From Fulvia fulva (Eukaryota; Ascomycota; Dothideomycetes; Mycosphaerellales; Mycosphaerellaceae): 64,000 bases of DNA. The stretch is from NCBI RefSeq assembly GCF_020509005.1, contig NC_063021.1:372001-436000 (forward strand), given 5' to 3'. Shown piece by piece: positions 1 to 11,151 of the stretch (position 1 is its first letter; every line of letters begins with the position of its first letter). Position numbers and translations under genes: made by a program. Under the pieces are notes generated by a model. The model was not told the DNA's origin and did not search any database. It saw only the letters and a list, made by a program, of their open reading frames with translations.

Positions 1-1
1 T

Positions 2-1118
2 GGCAGCAGAATTCAATTCGATGAAAGCACAAAGCCGGGAGTGGGCATTCCGGTTGCCGACGTATTCTATGAGCGAAGTTGGCGACAAGTGCTGTTGACC
101 ACTACCTTGTTGGAGCTTGGCTCGGTACCTTCTCAGGTATTGTTGTGGCAATTTCAATTCTTGCTCTGGACCTACAAGGTCTTCCAGCCGGGTCTACACG
201 CAGAGATCAGCGACGTACTGGAAGGGCTCGGGAGAGCTATGGTGCGGTATTCAAAGGACCGCTTGAAGTTCAACCCGGACCGGGATGGCACCAAAGCACG
301 GAGCCTGCGGTTATTGTGGGAGCTTCTGCTGCATTTCAGCCCGCGGGATGCATTCGAAAAGCTCTACATTGAAGCCTGGACCAGCAGATCGCGCCGACTT
401 GGTCTCGCCTCACAGGTCTATCTCATCTTCGAGGAGCAGACCATACGTGTGCCAATACTGATCAATGGTGGTGCAGCCGGCGGCAACGATCAGCAGACAG
501 TCGCCAGATTGCATATGTGGTATTCGTGGCTAGAGACCAAGAGAGGGCTGCAGGAAATAGTGCTGCCGAAGCGGCTAGTTCGCATCGATCTTGTGAGGGT
601 GAATCGCACACCATACTAAGCCTGAGTCTACCAAGGGGCACTAACAGCCAGGCAGATTTCTGGTGTCGACACCGGCGCTGCTATAGTTGGCCAACGCGTG
701 AGGACTCTGGGTCTTGGCAGGCGTGGAAAGAATCGTGCGGCGTTACTGGACCATGCCGATGAGATCGATCCGCAACAGCATGAAGTGACCCAGGCCATAA
801 CCGAAGACCCAATGGCGATTGGTGTTGAGTTCGTCCGCCAGTGGGACGGCTATGCGATTTCTATGGTTGTGATGATGCCTCTACTGATATCGTTGATCTT
901 TGCGGTCGTATGGATCGCGGTTTCTGCAGCCAGGTACGAGGTGGATGCACAGGTGGCAGTCCAAACCGCATTCACCGTGGCTTCTTTCATTGTCACCGCC
1001 GGTAGATTCGCCGAGAAGTCATGATGGTAGTCTATGCTAACAATCGACAGGTGCACTCATTATTGCACTCGTTGCATTTCTGGACGGCCAGGAGAGCGCC
1101 AGGAGAAGTAGCCGATGA
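2..1118 (+). CDS. conserved membrane protein, 5' end outside window
   Basis: Three exons can be read: 2-592, 656-1001 and 1051-1118, giving 334 residues before a TGA; the start lies upstream of the window. The first intron (593-655) has a ctaac branch point and its second possible AG keeps the frame. The second (1002-1050) has a gctaac branch point, and splicing is needed to reach the last hydrophobic stretch. The C-terminal third carries two hydrophobic segments separated by a short acidic loop (YEVDAQ). This two-helix tail resembles one I associate with many uncharacterised Dothideomycete proteins. The N-terminal part has no domain I recognise. Function unknown. The splice model is fairly good; the upstream reading frame is only supported by being open. 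Confidence 0.55.
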
Positions 1119-1480
1119 GATTCAGATTTGCTTGCCCAAGCCCCAAACCTTGTGACTAGGTAGAACAACGACTGGTGGCAAAGCATGGTGCCGGCGTAGG
1201 TGTCGACCACGTTTCAGAAGAGCTGCTGACGACTCGAGGATGTCATTAGGGTGTAATTGAGTCGAAGTGGCAGGATTCACACTACATGTAGCTTTCGGCA
1301 AAGTGGAAGTTCTGCAAGGATGTCGTGGTTTTGCGTCACACGATTGGCTCGTGAGCACGTCGGCAATTTCGCGCCAGCTCGAATGCGCAGCAACTCCTGT
1401 CCACAGCGACGGCAGCGACGACCACCCTCGTCCACGGCCACCACCGCGCGCCTGCCATTGCGTGCAGCACCACCGCCATC
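1119..1480. other. intergenic, 5' region of RAX1
   Basis: No coding evidence on either strand. It would hold the 3' flank of the membrane-protein gene and the promoter and leader of RAX1. No clear TATA box. Confidence 0.5.
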
Positions 1481-2938
1481 ATGGACGAGGCGCGATCGCC
1501 CACGCCGAACCATGAGAACCGCCAGAGGCTGCCGAATCTCTTCGAGGTGCTGTCGCGCCGTACACTCGCTCCAGTACGACCACCAGACACCCAAGCACGA
1601 CTGCGGACTCGAGTGTGAACTGACGGAAACAGGTCGATCTTTTCTCCTTCTACATTTACATGCGCGATGTCCAACGCAGCGTCGATTACCTTGACTTCTG
1701 GTACGTATGATATGATCTTGGTGGACGGAGGCGCGAGCGGCGGCAGGCAGGGCAAATGGCGACGGGCAGAGCAAATGGCAGCGAGCAGAGCAAATGGCAG
1801 GCGCGAAAGCAGATGGCAGCGAGCAGAGCAAATGGCAGCGGGAAATAGTGACCAGCAGGACGCATGAGCGACATCGATGGCAGCTTACATCTTATCACAG
1901 GCTCGATGTCTCCCAACACATGTCGCTATGCCGACACTACGTCCGCGAATTACGCCGATCAGTCCTCATATCCACACCCGAACTCGACAAATCCGGCTCG
2001 AAGCGGTCATCGCAGGTTCTCGACAACTACAATGGCAACGGCCTCGAGCGAACCTCCTCCGAGCAGGGCCCGAGCGGTGCCTACATCCGCGAGAAGTCGA
2101 ACGACAGGCAAACACCGGATCAGCGACTGTCTGCTTTCTTGAGGAACGACAATGGCAGTGGTCACAGCCCACAGAACAGCACAGGAAGCAGACAGTCGGA
2201 GGGCAACACTCCCGGCAGCGAGCAGCCACCGAGACCCAGCTTCATGACCGGACTGTCGAATTCTCCCATCGTAAACAGCAACAACAGTCCCGAGAACCGA
2301 GTCGCGCGTGCCGACATTCGAGCCTCTGCCGAGAAGATCCTGTACACTTTCCTTCTGCCCGGCGCAGAACGTGAGATCATTCTACCACAAGGAATTCTCA
2401 ACGACATCACTCACGCAATCGAGCGCGAAGGCCGTGACGATCCAGAGGTGTTTGACGGAGCTAAGGACTACGTCTTTCAAGCCATGGAACGCGACGCATT
2501 CCCAGGCTTCCTCAGGCAGAAGGCACTGGGCAACATTGTGCAGCCTTCGTTGATGCTGCGTCTGATTGTCGGCCTAGTCTCGATGTTTGCAGCATTCTGG
2601 GCTGCCTTCATCCTCATCTTCCTGGACAAGAACAGAGCCACCCGATGCTGGTTGATCCTACCCTTCACAGTCGGCATATATCTCCTTGCGTCACACCAGT
2701 ACATGCTGGATCCCCTCCTTGCTTTGCTCGGTTTGAGCGAATATACCTTCTTCAGCTTCGCGCGGATAAAGGAGCCATTCATCAGGTATGTCCTCCATTG
2801 CCTTCGTGGCTGCGGTAGATACTGACTATTCTCAGGAGACTTCTGATAAAACGAGCTCTGATGAGTTTGATGTACATCCTCATCATTGATGTTGCTGTCC
2901 TTTGTCTTTTCATCTTTGTCCCAGGAAAGCGACTCTGA
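1481..2938 (+). CDS. RAX1: RAX1-type bud-site/polarity protein with RGS fold
   Basis: Four exons (1481-1573, 1633-1700, 1901-2785, 2836-2938) encode 382 residues. Exon 1 starts MDEARSPTP and leads into LPNLFEVLSRRTLAP; exons 1-3 build the N-terminal half of a fungal RGS-like domain, including QHMSLCRHYVREL near residue 60. A Ser/Asn-rich low-complexity linker follows, then the second half (ADIRASAEKILYTFLLPG, about 191-208). Three hydrophobic segments lie at about 271-293, 303-321 and 358-377, and the protein ends PGKRL. In yeast, RAX1 is a membrane landmark protein for bipolar budding; filamentous orthologues are tied to polarised growth. Ortholog assignment rests on colinear family motifs. 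Intron 2 is unusually long (200 bp) and filled with a minisatellite. All introns keep frame, so the model is strong. Confidence 0.88.
1746..1846. repeat. degenerate minisatellite inside RAX1 intron 2
   Basis: About five imperfect copies of a 19-21 bp unit with core GCAGAGCAAATGGCAGCGA. It lies wholly within the second intron of RAX1 (1701-1900) and accounts for that intron's length. Copies differ by substitutions and small indels. Confidence 0.8.
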
Positions 2939-4002
2939 ACGATACTGAGGATCGCAGGCGTTACGGAGTACACGAATGGTACCGACAGGAATGATGATCG
3001 GCTGGGTGACGGCCAGATCCTGTTTGCTTTTGAGGCGCAAGCTATCCATAGCTGTCTCGAAGATAATGCTAATATGTGATACCCAGAATTACATTGGACA
3101 GCGCTTCGTTCTACCTTTTCATCCTTTTCGATCTACTGCCAGCATAGAAGAGGGCAGCTCCAGTTGGCTGATCATCCACTGGAGGAATATCGGCTCGAGC
3201 GTATTATTCATTGTTCATGCACCTTGGCGTATCCTTGGAGGCCCACCGAATGTTTAGGCGAGCTGATCCTTTCGTGTAGGTATACTCTCATCGCGAGCCT
3301 TCTCTGCTACTTCATACGACCGTCCCGGCTCGCACTCGCACAGCGTACCATTCTGGATCCTGGTCTCGCTCGCTCCATCCTGCGAAACCAATCCCACCAG
3401 TAGCCGTGGGAGGCTGCTGTATTCCCATCTCCGGGCCCGAAAGTGTGTACCACCAAGATCCTGTGGTCACCGGATCCTATCAGAACAGCTAACATCTGCC
3501 AGGGCCATTTCGCATCCTCAGCATCTCGCAAGCGTGCCGGCAAATCCGCCGCTCTGACAGCAAACACATCCTGGTCGTGAGAGGATTTACCCGCACGCTT
3601 GCGAGATGCTGAGGATGCGAAATGGCCCTTGGCACATGTTACCCGTGGTACGCGCCGTCTTGGGGCACGCATTCGCTAGCGAAGCCGAGGTAAGAGTGTC
3701 GCAAGAGCATGCTTACACAGACTACAAATCATCATTGGTCATCCATCGAGCCAGAACGCGTGCCGTACGACCATCACTGGGAAGGCACACGCAACTCGTA
3801 GGATGCGAGTTCATCAGAGGATTCTCAGCTCGGTTCGTGCCGGTCTCACCCTCGTACAGCACTCCATACCCTAAATCCTTCTTTCGCCGGCTGCCGCACT
3901 GCTATCGACCGAGGACTACAAGAGGATCGCTTCCATCAGAGATGGTGTTCTGTCCAAGGTAGACAGCCGCTGTGCTATTCACGCAAGACGCAGTGCAGCA
4001 GT
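2939..4002. other. intergenic, contains a long inverted repeat
   Basis: No gene model is convincing here. Short open frames exist on both strands but lack splice logic or familiar motifs. The main structure is the inverted repeat at 3499-3632. The last few hundred bases would carry the promoter of the downstream monooxygenase. Confidence 0.5.
3499..3632. repeat. near-perfect inverted repeat, about 50-bp arms
   Basis: Left arm 3499-3547 and right arm 3583-3632 are reverse complements over about 50 bp, with one 1-nt gap and two mismatches, separated by a 35-bp spacer. Both arms contain the core CATTTCGCATCCTCAGCATC or its complement. Transcribed, it would form a very stable hairpin; as DNA it could extrude a cruciform. 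There is no transposase nearby and no target-site duplication that I could identify. Confidence 0.92.
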
Positions 4003-5714
4003 ATGGCTAAGCGCGTGGCAGTCATCGGTGGAGGGTAAGGTAACAATCGCAACGATATGGTATCACACTGACACGAGGCTACAGCCCAACGGGCCTCATG
4101 GCGCTCAAGATCTTCCGCGAAGACGGCTTTGATGCGGTCCTGTACGAAAGTCGTGACTGGGTGGGCGGGCTCTGGAAGGTCTCCACAGACAACGGCCTCT
4201 CCGCAGCGGAGAACACCATCTTCAACACCAGCAAGTATCGTGCAGCTGCTACCGACTTTCCCATGCCCGATGATTTTGACGATTTCCCGACTTCAGCTCA
4301 GCTGTATAAGTACTGGAACGACTACTGTGATCACTTTCAGCTGTGGCCGCATATCAACTTGAAGACCAAAGTGTCGGCAGTGCGAAGAGAGGAAGATCGA
4401 TGGGCTGTCGTTATTTTTGATCCTGGCAAGGATTCAGATGACGCTGCCACTCATGCTGAGTATTTCGACAAGGTCTGCGTAGCGACAGGTCCTTTCGCGA
4501 AGCCAAAGTTTCCGAAACTTGAAGGCATCGAAAAGTTCGCCGGGAGTACAACTCACGTCGTGAACCATCACGACCCATCCCAATACGCCGGCAAAACCGT
4601 CCTCCTCGTAGGCCTCCACGCCTCAGCCTGCGACGCTGCCTGCGGCCTCGCCTCTCACGCCAAAAAGGTGTGGATCTCCCACCGCTCTGGCGTAGTCTTC
4701 ACACCTCGGTACACATCCGACGGCGCACCCTTCGACAAACTCCCTCCCTTCTGGTTCATCCTCTTCAGTCTATACCTCTCCGCCTGGTTCCCTGCAGCCT
4801 TCTTCTGGATCCTGGACCAGCTTCTCGTTGGAATGTCGAAGAAAGCGTACCCAAACGTCCCCGAGAGCTGGGGCGTAAGCAAAGCCCGCTCCATCGCCGT
4901 CACCACACCCCTCATCGTCGAGGAACTATACCCCCATCTCTCAGCCGGGACCTGCGAACCCGTCGCATCCGTCGCGCGGATCACAGGCCCAAAGACCGTC
5001 GAACTAACCTCCGGCCAAGTCCTACCCGACATCGACGCAATAATCTACTGCACAGGCTACCACTTCTACATCCCCCTCTCCTTCTCCCCACCAGACCTAA
5101 ACCCATACCCAACCCTCGGCCAACCCGCAAACCTATACCGTAACATCTTCCCCCTGCACCCCGACCTCAAGATCCGCGCCTCCCTAGCCTTCCAAGGCCA
5201 AGCAGCAATCCCATACCCCGGCTTCTCCCAATTCGAAGTCCAAATCCTCTCCATTTCGCAAATATGGCTCGGAAACAGCTCCCTGCCCACTCACGCCACA
5301 ATGCTCCACTGGCATGCAACTTTCCTCGCCTGGCGAAACCACCTCATCAAAAAATACAACGCGCGCGAAACCTTCTACACCGCCATCCTCCCCTTCTCGG
5401 ACATGGCGGATTGGTACGATAAAACCGCCGGTCTCGGGATGCGTCAGCACTTTGGCTACATTTCCCGGTGGACAAGTCCCACGGCACTGAAGTTTTGGTG
5501 GAGGGAGCCGGAGTTGTATCGGGCTTGTTTGAATGACTTTTCGAGTCCGGCGATGTTTAGGCTCTTTGAGACGGGGAAGAGGAGGAGATGGGAAGGGGCG
5601 AGGGAGGCGATTTGGAGGGAGAATGGGAGGATTGAGGAGAGTCAACGGGCGAGGTTGAGGGGGTGGGAGAAGGAGGGGGGAGGCGAGACATGGGGACGGG
5701 TGAGGAGGGGTTAG
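4003..5714 (+). CDS. flavin-containing monooxygenase
   Basis: Two exons (4003-4034 and 4085-5714) encode 553 residues. The 32-nt first exon is required: splicing joins it to complete the FAD-binding glycine motif GGGPTG at residues 9-14. A second FAD-proximal motif WVGGLW follows at 36-41. The FMO fingerprint FxGxxxH is at 162-168 (FAGSTTH), and CTGY at 333-336 fits the conserved ATGY-type motif. The expected NADPH-binding site near 180-195 reads VLLVGLHASACD rather than the usual GxGxxG/A, so cofactor use may be altered. FMO-family enzymes use FAD, NADPH and O2 to oxygenate soft nucleophiles, or ketones in Baeyer-Villiger relatives; the substrate cannot be read here. The C-terminal 40 residues are Arg/Glu-rich. 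No biosynthetic cluster is evident beside it. Confidence 0.88.
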
Positions 5715-7030
5715 GTTGAAGAGGGGGATGGTGCAGTGGAGGGCAGGTGGAGCGCGTGATACAGCGTTGTGGGTCTTGTCATGATGGGCTTCTCTGGCGG
5801 CGACGAAGATTGCGCGGAATGGATATTCTGCTCAAGAGCATCGTGGCCGGGGCACAAAGCCATCGATCCTTTGTCTCTGCCTGAGATTCCAGGATGGACA
5901 TACTATAGCCTTTGGAGGAGTCTTGTGAGTATGATCTTGAGTATTGCAACCACATGCTCAGATCACATCAAAACACAGATTCACATGCTAGACTCAATTC
6001 ACGGGATTCGTGAGCGAAGCTTGTGAACTTGTCTTCGACGTGCCTTAGTACTACTACCTCCACACCAGCACAGGTCTAACTGTGTAGCGCCGTGCTCAGT
6101 AGCATGGATGCAAACGCTAGACGGAGTGGACAATTCAAGAAAGCGCGTCTACGATCCTCTCACGCGACATTGATTTTGTAGATGAGGACCTTTCAGGCCA
6201 CTCCTACGAGCTCTCGAAGATGGAAGCTAGAATATCCCCGAGATGAGCGTCCACGCGCTCTTCAGTCGAGAAGCATTCACTCCCAACGAACTGGGATCGG
6301 TCATACTTTTGGGGCGAAAGTTGTCCGGACCACGGATACGTACAGCGAAATGTCCGATGTCATACGTAGCTCGACTGGATAGAGGATACGTACATTCGAA
6401 TGTACGTCGACATGTGATTATACAGAGAAAGCATCTGCTACGGGGCTCAGGAAGAGAGTCTGGTGGAAGGTGGGCATGTGATGGACAACATGATTACAAG
6501 GCGCCTCCAAGGCTTGAGGTCGATGCATTCTTCCCTTGTGCAAAGGCAGTATACATCCTATGCAAAGTCGATGATAGCGATTGTGTTGCTACTTAGATGG
6601 AAGAGTGCGGTCTTGAATTCGCCAGCGAATCGTCCAGCGAGCACGAATCGTCGGCGAATCGCCAATGAGCGCGAATCGCGAGTGAATCGTCAGCAGAATC
6701 GCGGCGAATTCCCACCCTCCCAGCGAAAGCATTACAACAACTTTCGATGCAGGCTGTATCGTTGCCAGACTTCTCACTGAGCTCACATAGCTTCCTAGAT
6801 CAGACTGGCTGTATGTTGTACGTACATAGGGGTCAAGGCAGCCTAAAGAAAGTTGGTAGAAAGATGCTGGGAAGCGCCTGATGCATCGATGCTTCTACCA
6901 AAAACCTACTACCGCGCCACTAACTCAGCTACCAGTCCATTTATGCTTCTCAGATCTTACGGCGCTGCGCTTCGTACCTTGCCCTCTTTACCCATTCTCA
7001 CCTTTTCGCATTCTCCCGAAACAAATGTCC
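5715..7030. other. gene-poor region with relic copy of a repeated gene
   Basis: No intact gene. Between about 6180 and 6600 a decayed segment resembles segments at 11.3-12.5 kb: the translated phrase EAFTPNELGS near 6270, a shared stretch around 6398-6440, and GCAGTATACATCCTATGC near 6546 which recurs at 12462. The remainder (5715-6180, 6600-7030) shows nothing I can support; it includes the 3' flanks of the two converging genes. Confidence 0.5.
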
Positions 7031-8088
7031 CTACTCCCAAACTTCCGCCTCACCAAACCCCAACTCCGTCTCCTCCATCTTCAACCCCACACTATACCTC
7101 CCCATCCCCGGCCAGAAATTCCGCTCAAACTCATCCCCCACCGCATTCTCCCCCTCATCCTCTCCATCACCACCACTCTGATCCAGATCCATCGTCCCTA
7201 CACTCGTCTTCGCACTCTTCTGTCCCGGCACAACACTCTTCCACGTTTTACCTCCTTCCACAATGGCGCCAAAGGTATCGTTGCCGTGGGGGACAGGAGG
7301 TTGTACGAGCGTCAAGTCGATTCCGAGGGAATCTATCAGGTCGAAGTTGAAGGGGATTTTCGGGTTGAGGCCTTCGAGGGAGAGGAGGCTGAGGAGGTTT
7401 AGGTTGAGGCCTAGGAGGTTCTCGAGGAGGAGGGGGGAGAATGTCATCCGGAACCAAGGTTTCTTCGAGGGGTGTGATTCCGATGAGTCGCCGGTGGTGT
7501 CGAAGGGGTAGATCTTGACGCTTTCGGAGCCGTCTTGGCTGCTCGTCCAGTCGAAGCGGGCGATGTGTTTGGGTTGGTTCCAATCTGCAAAGAAGGGACA
7601 GCACGTTAGCAGCGATGCTTGATAGATGCACATGGGCGAAGACGGGACGACTCACTCCTCCTACTTGTCCAAGTCACATACTTATGACTAACATGAATCC
7701 TACTAGCCCTCAAATTCTCCACGACTTTGCCACCCTTTTCATGTTCAAAGAACCCCGGAATGATGAACATCTCATCATATGGCCCCACTGGACTCTCGCT
7801 ATAGTGTACGACCTGGATGATGCCGATTTTGCCAGTATAATTGCCTTCAATCGACTCCGGGAACTGGCGTTCCCGTGGCGGGAATGCTTTCTCGGGCAAT
7901 TTGCCATCGAGCGGGATCCCCAAGCCTGGCAGGAGGAAGGTCGAGTACACTGTGCCTTTGAGGGTCCATGGTGCTGGGACGTCGATGTAGGGTTCTGTAG
8001 AATTGTTGGAGCAGTCGGTGCAGCCTGCGAATGCGGCGGCGGTGGCTGCGAGGGCGACTACTGTTCCGAGGAATGAGGGAAGAAGCAT
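7031..8088 (-). CDS. secreted acetoacetate-decarboxylase-like protein
   Basis: Two exons on the minus strand (8088-7656 and 7584-7031; intron 7585-7655, gtgagt donor, gctaac branch) encode 328 residues. The chosen ATG starts MLLPSFLGTVVALAATAAAF, a plausible signal sequence or membrane anchor. Next come PAPWTLKGTVYSTF and an E-S-P-V-G-P-Y-D-E core (about 113-121), which I associate with a fungal family related to the acetoacetate decarboxylase beta barrel. After the intron NWNQPKHIARFDW continues that family pattern. The catalytic Lys of true acetoacetate decarboxylases is not obvious, so no reaction is assigned. An in-frame ATG further upstream would bury the signal sequence and is less likely. 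Confidence 0.75.
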
Positions 8089-8451
8089 GTTGGATGCTTG
8101 GGATGTTGGATTGATGGACCGGCGCGCTCGACGCGTGAAGTTGTCTCGCCGATGGGGGGTGCATGGGTATCTGAGCGCTTGTCTCACATCTAAATGAGCA
8201 GTACATGCTATGCCGCAGTATCAGCGAGTCTCGCCAAGTGTGATCCTGGTGTCGTTGCTGCCATTGTAGATCAAAGTAGGGTGGCGTATCTTGATGTAAG
8301 CGGACGGTTGTGTATGATCATGATGCTTTTATGCTCGTAATGTAAAACGGTCTCTATAGTCATGTAAGCGCTTCATACTACACATCAACTTTTATGCACC
8401 GCGGCACCCTCAAATCCGCCAGCCATGTTCACATCCATCTCAACGACCGAG
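8089..8451. other. intergenic between two minus-strand genes
   Basis: This holds the promoter of the acetoacetate-decarboxylase-like gene and the 3' flank of the Maf gene. It includes A/T-rich tracts near 8330-8350 that may act in 3'-end formation. No coding evidence. Confidence 0.45.
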
Positions 8452-9319
8452 TTATATCGCTTGATCCACCTCTTCCGGCACACCAGGCTCCACGACCACT
8501 TTCTCAATCAACTGCAGGGTCGCCCTCAACGGCAGTCCTACCACATTATCGAACGTGCCATCAATCTTCTCCACCAGTATACTTCCCAATCCCTGGATAC
8601 CATACCCACCAGCCTTGTCTGCACCTTCCCTCGTTTTGACATAGCTCTTCATCAAGTCATCGGTGACATCCTGATCGAACTTGACGTGCGTCTCTTCCAC
8701 ATGCGTCTCAATAGCATAGCCCGGATCCATCAGACTCTCCAACGGCGCCATGCACACGACGCCCGTGTATACTTTGTGCCAGCCGTTGTTCTGATCGCGT
8801 AGCATCTTCAGTGTTGCAAAGTGCTCCTTCTCATTTCGGGGCTTCTCCAGAATTTGGCCCATGTGGGTGCAGACGACCGTATCCGCGGCGAGAACAAGGG
8901 CTGGCTCGCCCTTTGTGGAGTCGATCTCCTGTTGGTAGACGTTGCGTGCTTTCTGCTCGGCTGTTTGGAGGACATATTCGAAGGGTGCGAGGGATTTGTC
9001 TTTGTCTTCGGGGAGGGTGGAGGGGATGATTTCGAGTTGTGTCAAGCCGATCTGTTGAGGGCGGCTTTTCAGCCACTCAGCACTCTGTGATAGTTGTGCT
9101 GGGGGGATGATGTCCTACCTGTGCGAGGAGTTGGCGTCTACGAGGTGAAGCCGATGCCAATATCACTCTTCGTCCACGGATCATCGACAAGGCTGGCAGA
9201 TCCAATGGCCGTGGCGGGACGGGCACGCCTTGTCTGGGAGGGGCGGAGGCATTGGTGGCAGGCTGTGGATTGTCTGTGTAGGCTGGCGGTGCGTCCAATG
9301 GCACTTTCTGGTCTGCCAT
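8452..9319 (-). CDS. Maf/HAM1-like nucleotide pyrophosphatase
   Basis: Two exons (9319-9119 and 9051-8452; intron 9052-9118, phase 0) encode 266 residues. A Pro-rich leader of about 45 residues precedes the Maf signature LASASPRRRQLL at 54-65. The intron falls just after this motif, and splicing joins LLAQ to IGLTQLEII. The catalytic Asp is in LAADTVV (about residue 124), with KAGGYGIQG and the NVVGLP motif near the C terminus. Maf proteins hydrolyse non-canonical or modified nucleoside triphosphates such as dTTP, UTP and 5-methyl-UTP to monophosphates, as a housecleaning activity. Length is slightly above the bacterial norm (about 200) because of the Pro-rich extension. Divergently transcribed from the oxidoreductase at 10096. 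Confidence 0.9.
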
Positions 9320-10095
9320 GTTGCTTTGTCACGGATGTGGTGTGAAGATGGTGTTGAATGGCCGACTACGCGCGTTACTTTGTCTTAAACAACCATGTCA
9401 CCGTTCCACATGCATGCACGGCGACCGAAACCGCCGACTCGGCGCACGACTCAGCGGCATTGCAATGCCATCTTTCTTACTGCTTACGAGACCGAGCATA
9501 CCATCTCGCTGACATATGGACTTGACTCATCGATTACCGACGCCGAGCAATGGCCGTCTGTGTATCATCCATTGCGCAAGACTGGCTCGTACTGTACGGA
9601 GAGCGGCCTCTATGCCGCAGTTCCCCCGCTGAGGGGCATATTCGCCAAGAGACGCGCAACTGCAAGGAAAAAGAACGACAGCACGAGCGCCACCCGCACG
9701 TCGTGTCTGGTCGTTCGTGGAGCATTCTCCAGAACAACAATCGGCTCAAACTGTGCAAAGGGACACACTCGTCCGAGGCTGTTGCAGCGTTGATGACAGC
9801 ATCCCGAGCGTGCACCCATGTACAAGCCTGTACAACCACCCCGCCACATCGAACTGTCTGTCTTTCTACCGCACATCTCTTGCACAAGAGCCGCTTTGAC
9901 CTAAGGCTCGGCCGTAGCATCATGCCACCAAAAGAGCTTTGTAAGCCGTGTTGATATGTCTGCTCGTTAGTCTCTCAATGCACAGCATCTCTCCTACATA
10001 AGTCGAGGCAAGCTCAGGCACATCCCCTCCAGTAACACACATTGCTCTCTCACCACCAACACACAGCACACTCACACTCCACCACAGCATCCAAC
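9320..10095. other. divergent promoter region
   Basis: 776 bp between the start of the Maf gene (leftward) and the MDR oxidoreductase (rightward). The 100 bases before 10096 are CA-rich, with a possible TATA-like tacataa near 9996 and a pyrimidine/CACA leader typical of well-expressed fungal genes. No coding evidence. Confidence 0.5.
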
Positions 10096-11151
10096 ATGGT
10101 CCAAAACAAGGCTCTCATCTTCGCAGAGGTGCCAACAGGCTGGCCCGAATCCGGCAAGCACCTCAAGATCGAGAACCGCGACTTCGACACCGAGCAGCAA
10201 CCACCAAAGGGCGGCGTGACCGTCAAGGTCCACTATGTCTCCTTCGACCCATACCAGCGTGGCCGCATGAGGGCCCCCGAAGTCAAGTCCTACGCACCAC
10301 CCTTCGAGCTCGGCAAGCCCATCACCAACGCCGCCATCCTCACAGTCCTCAAGAGCGACAACGACAAGTTCAAGAGCGGCCAGCTCCTCTTCGCCCCACG
10401 CACATGGACAGAAGAGTACAGCGCCATCGACGCAGACCTAGCCAACAGCTTCCGAGTCCTCGAGAACCCCTACAACCTCGACCCCAAACTCTTCATCGGC
10501 GCCCTGGGCATGCCCGGCCTCACAGCCTACAGCTCCTTCTACGAGATCGGTCAGCCCAAGAAGGGCGAGACCATCTTCATCTCCGCCGCCTCCGGCGCAG
10601 TAGGCCAAATCGTCGGCCAACTCGCCAAACACGAAGGCCTGACCGTCATCGGCAGCGTCGGCGACGACAAGAAACTCGACTTCATCACCAAACATCTCCA
10701 ATTCGACGCCGGCTTCAACTACAAGAAAGAAGCCCCCCTCGACGCCCTGAAGCGCCTCGCACCCGACGGTATCGATATCTACTACGAGAACGTCGGCGGC
10801 GAGCACCTCGAAGCCGCCATCACGCATATCCACCCCTTCGGCCGCATCATCGCTTGCGGAATGGTGTCGCAATACAACCTCAAGCCAGAGGAGCAATACC
10901 CGATCAAGAATTTGATGCAGCTTGTGGCTAAGAGGATAAAGATGCAGGGGTTCATTGTGATGGACGAGAACATGGGCCCGAAGTACGCCGAGGAGCACCA
11001 GAAGAATGTGCAGAAGTGGATACACGAGGGCAAGTTTAAGGCGGAGATGAGTGTGACGGAGGGTATGGATAATGCGGCGGAGGGGTTGATTGGTATGTTG
11101 GCGGGCAAGAACTTTGGAAAGGCTGTGCTGCAGGTCAGCAAGCTCGAATAA
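10096..11151 (+). CDS. NADP-dependent MDR oxidoreductase (LTB4-dehydrogenase type)
   Basis: A single exon of 351 residues. I start at MVQNKALIF (10096); the open frame continues 18 codons upstream, but those residues are His/Ser-rich and unlike the family. Features: VSFDPYQRGRM (about 50-60), a family substrate-pocket signature; a Rossmann fold with SAASGAVGQIVGQLAK near 166-181; then YENVGG and FGRIIACGMVSQYN. No zinc ligands are visible. This matches the zinc-independent MDR group of prostaglandin reductase/leukotriene B4 12-hydroxydehydrogenase and yeast YNL134C-like enzymes, which reduce alpha,beta-unsaturated carbonyls with NADPH. Codon use is strongly C-ending in the first 800 bp, suggesting high expression. 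Likely a cytosolic detoxification role. Confidence 0.9.
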   Translation: MVQNKALIFAEVPTGWPESGKHLKIENRDFDTEQQPPKGGVTVKVHYVSFDPYQRGRMRAPEVKSYAPPFELGKPITNAAILTVLKSDNDKFKSGQLLFAPRTWTEEYSAIDADLANSFRVLENPYNLDPKLFIGALGMPGLTAYSSFYEIGQPKKGETIFISAASGAVGQIVGQLAKHEGLTVIGSVGDDKKLDFITKHLQFDAGFNYKKEAPLDALKRLAPDGIDIYYENVGGEHLEAAITHIHPFGRIIACGMVSQYNLKPEEQYPIKNLMQLVAKRIKMQGFIVMDENMGPKYAEEHQKNVQKWIHEGKFKAEMSVTEGMDNAAEGLIGMLAGKNFGKAVLQVSKLE

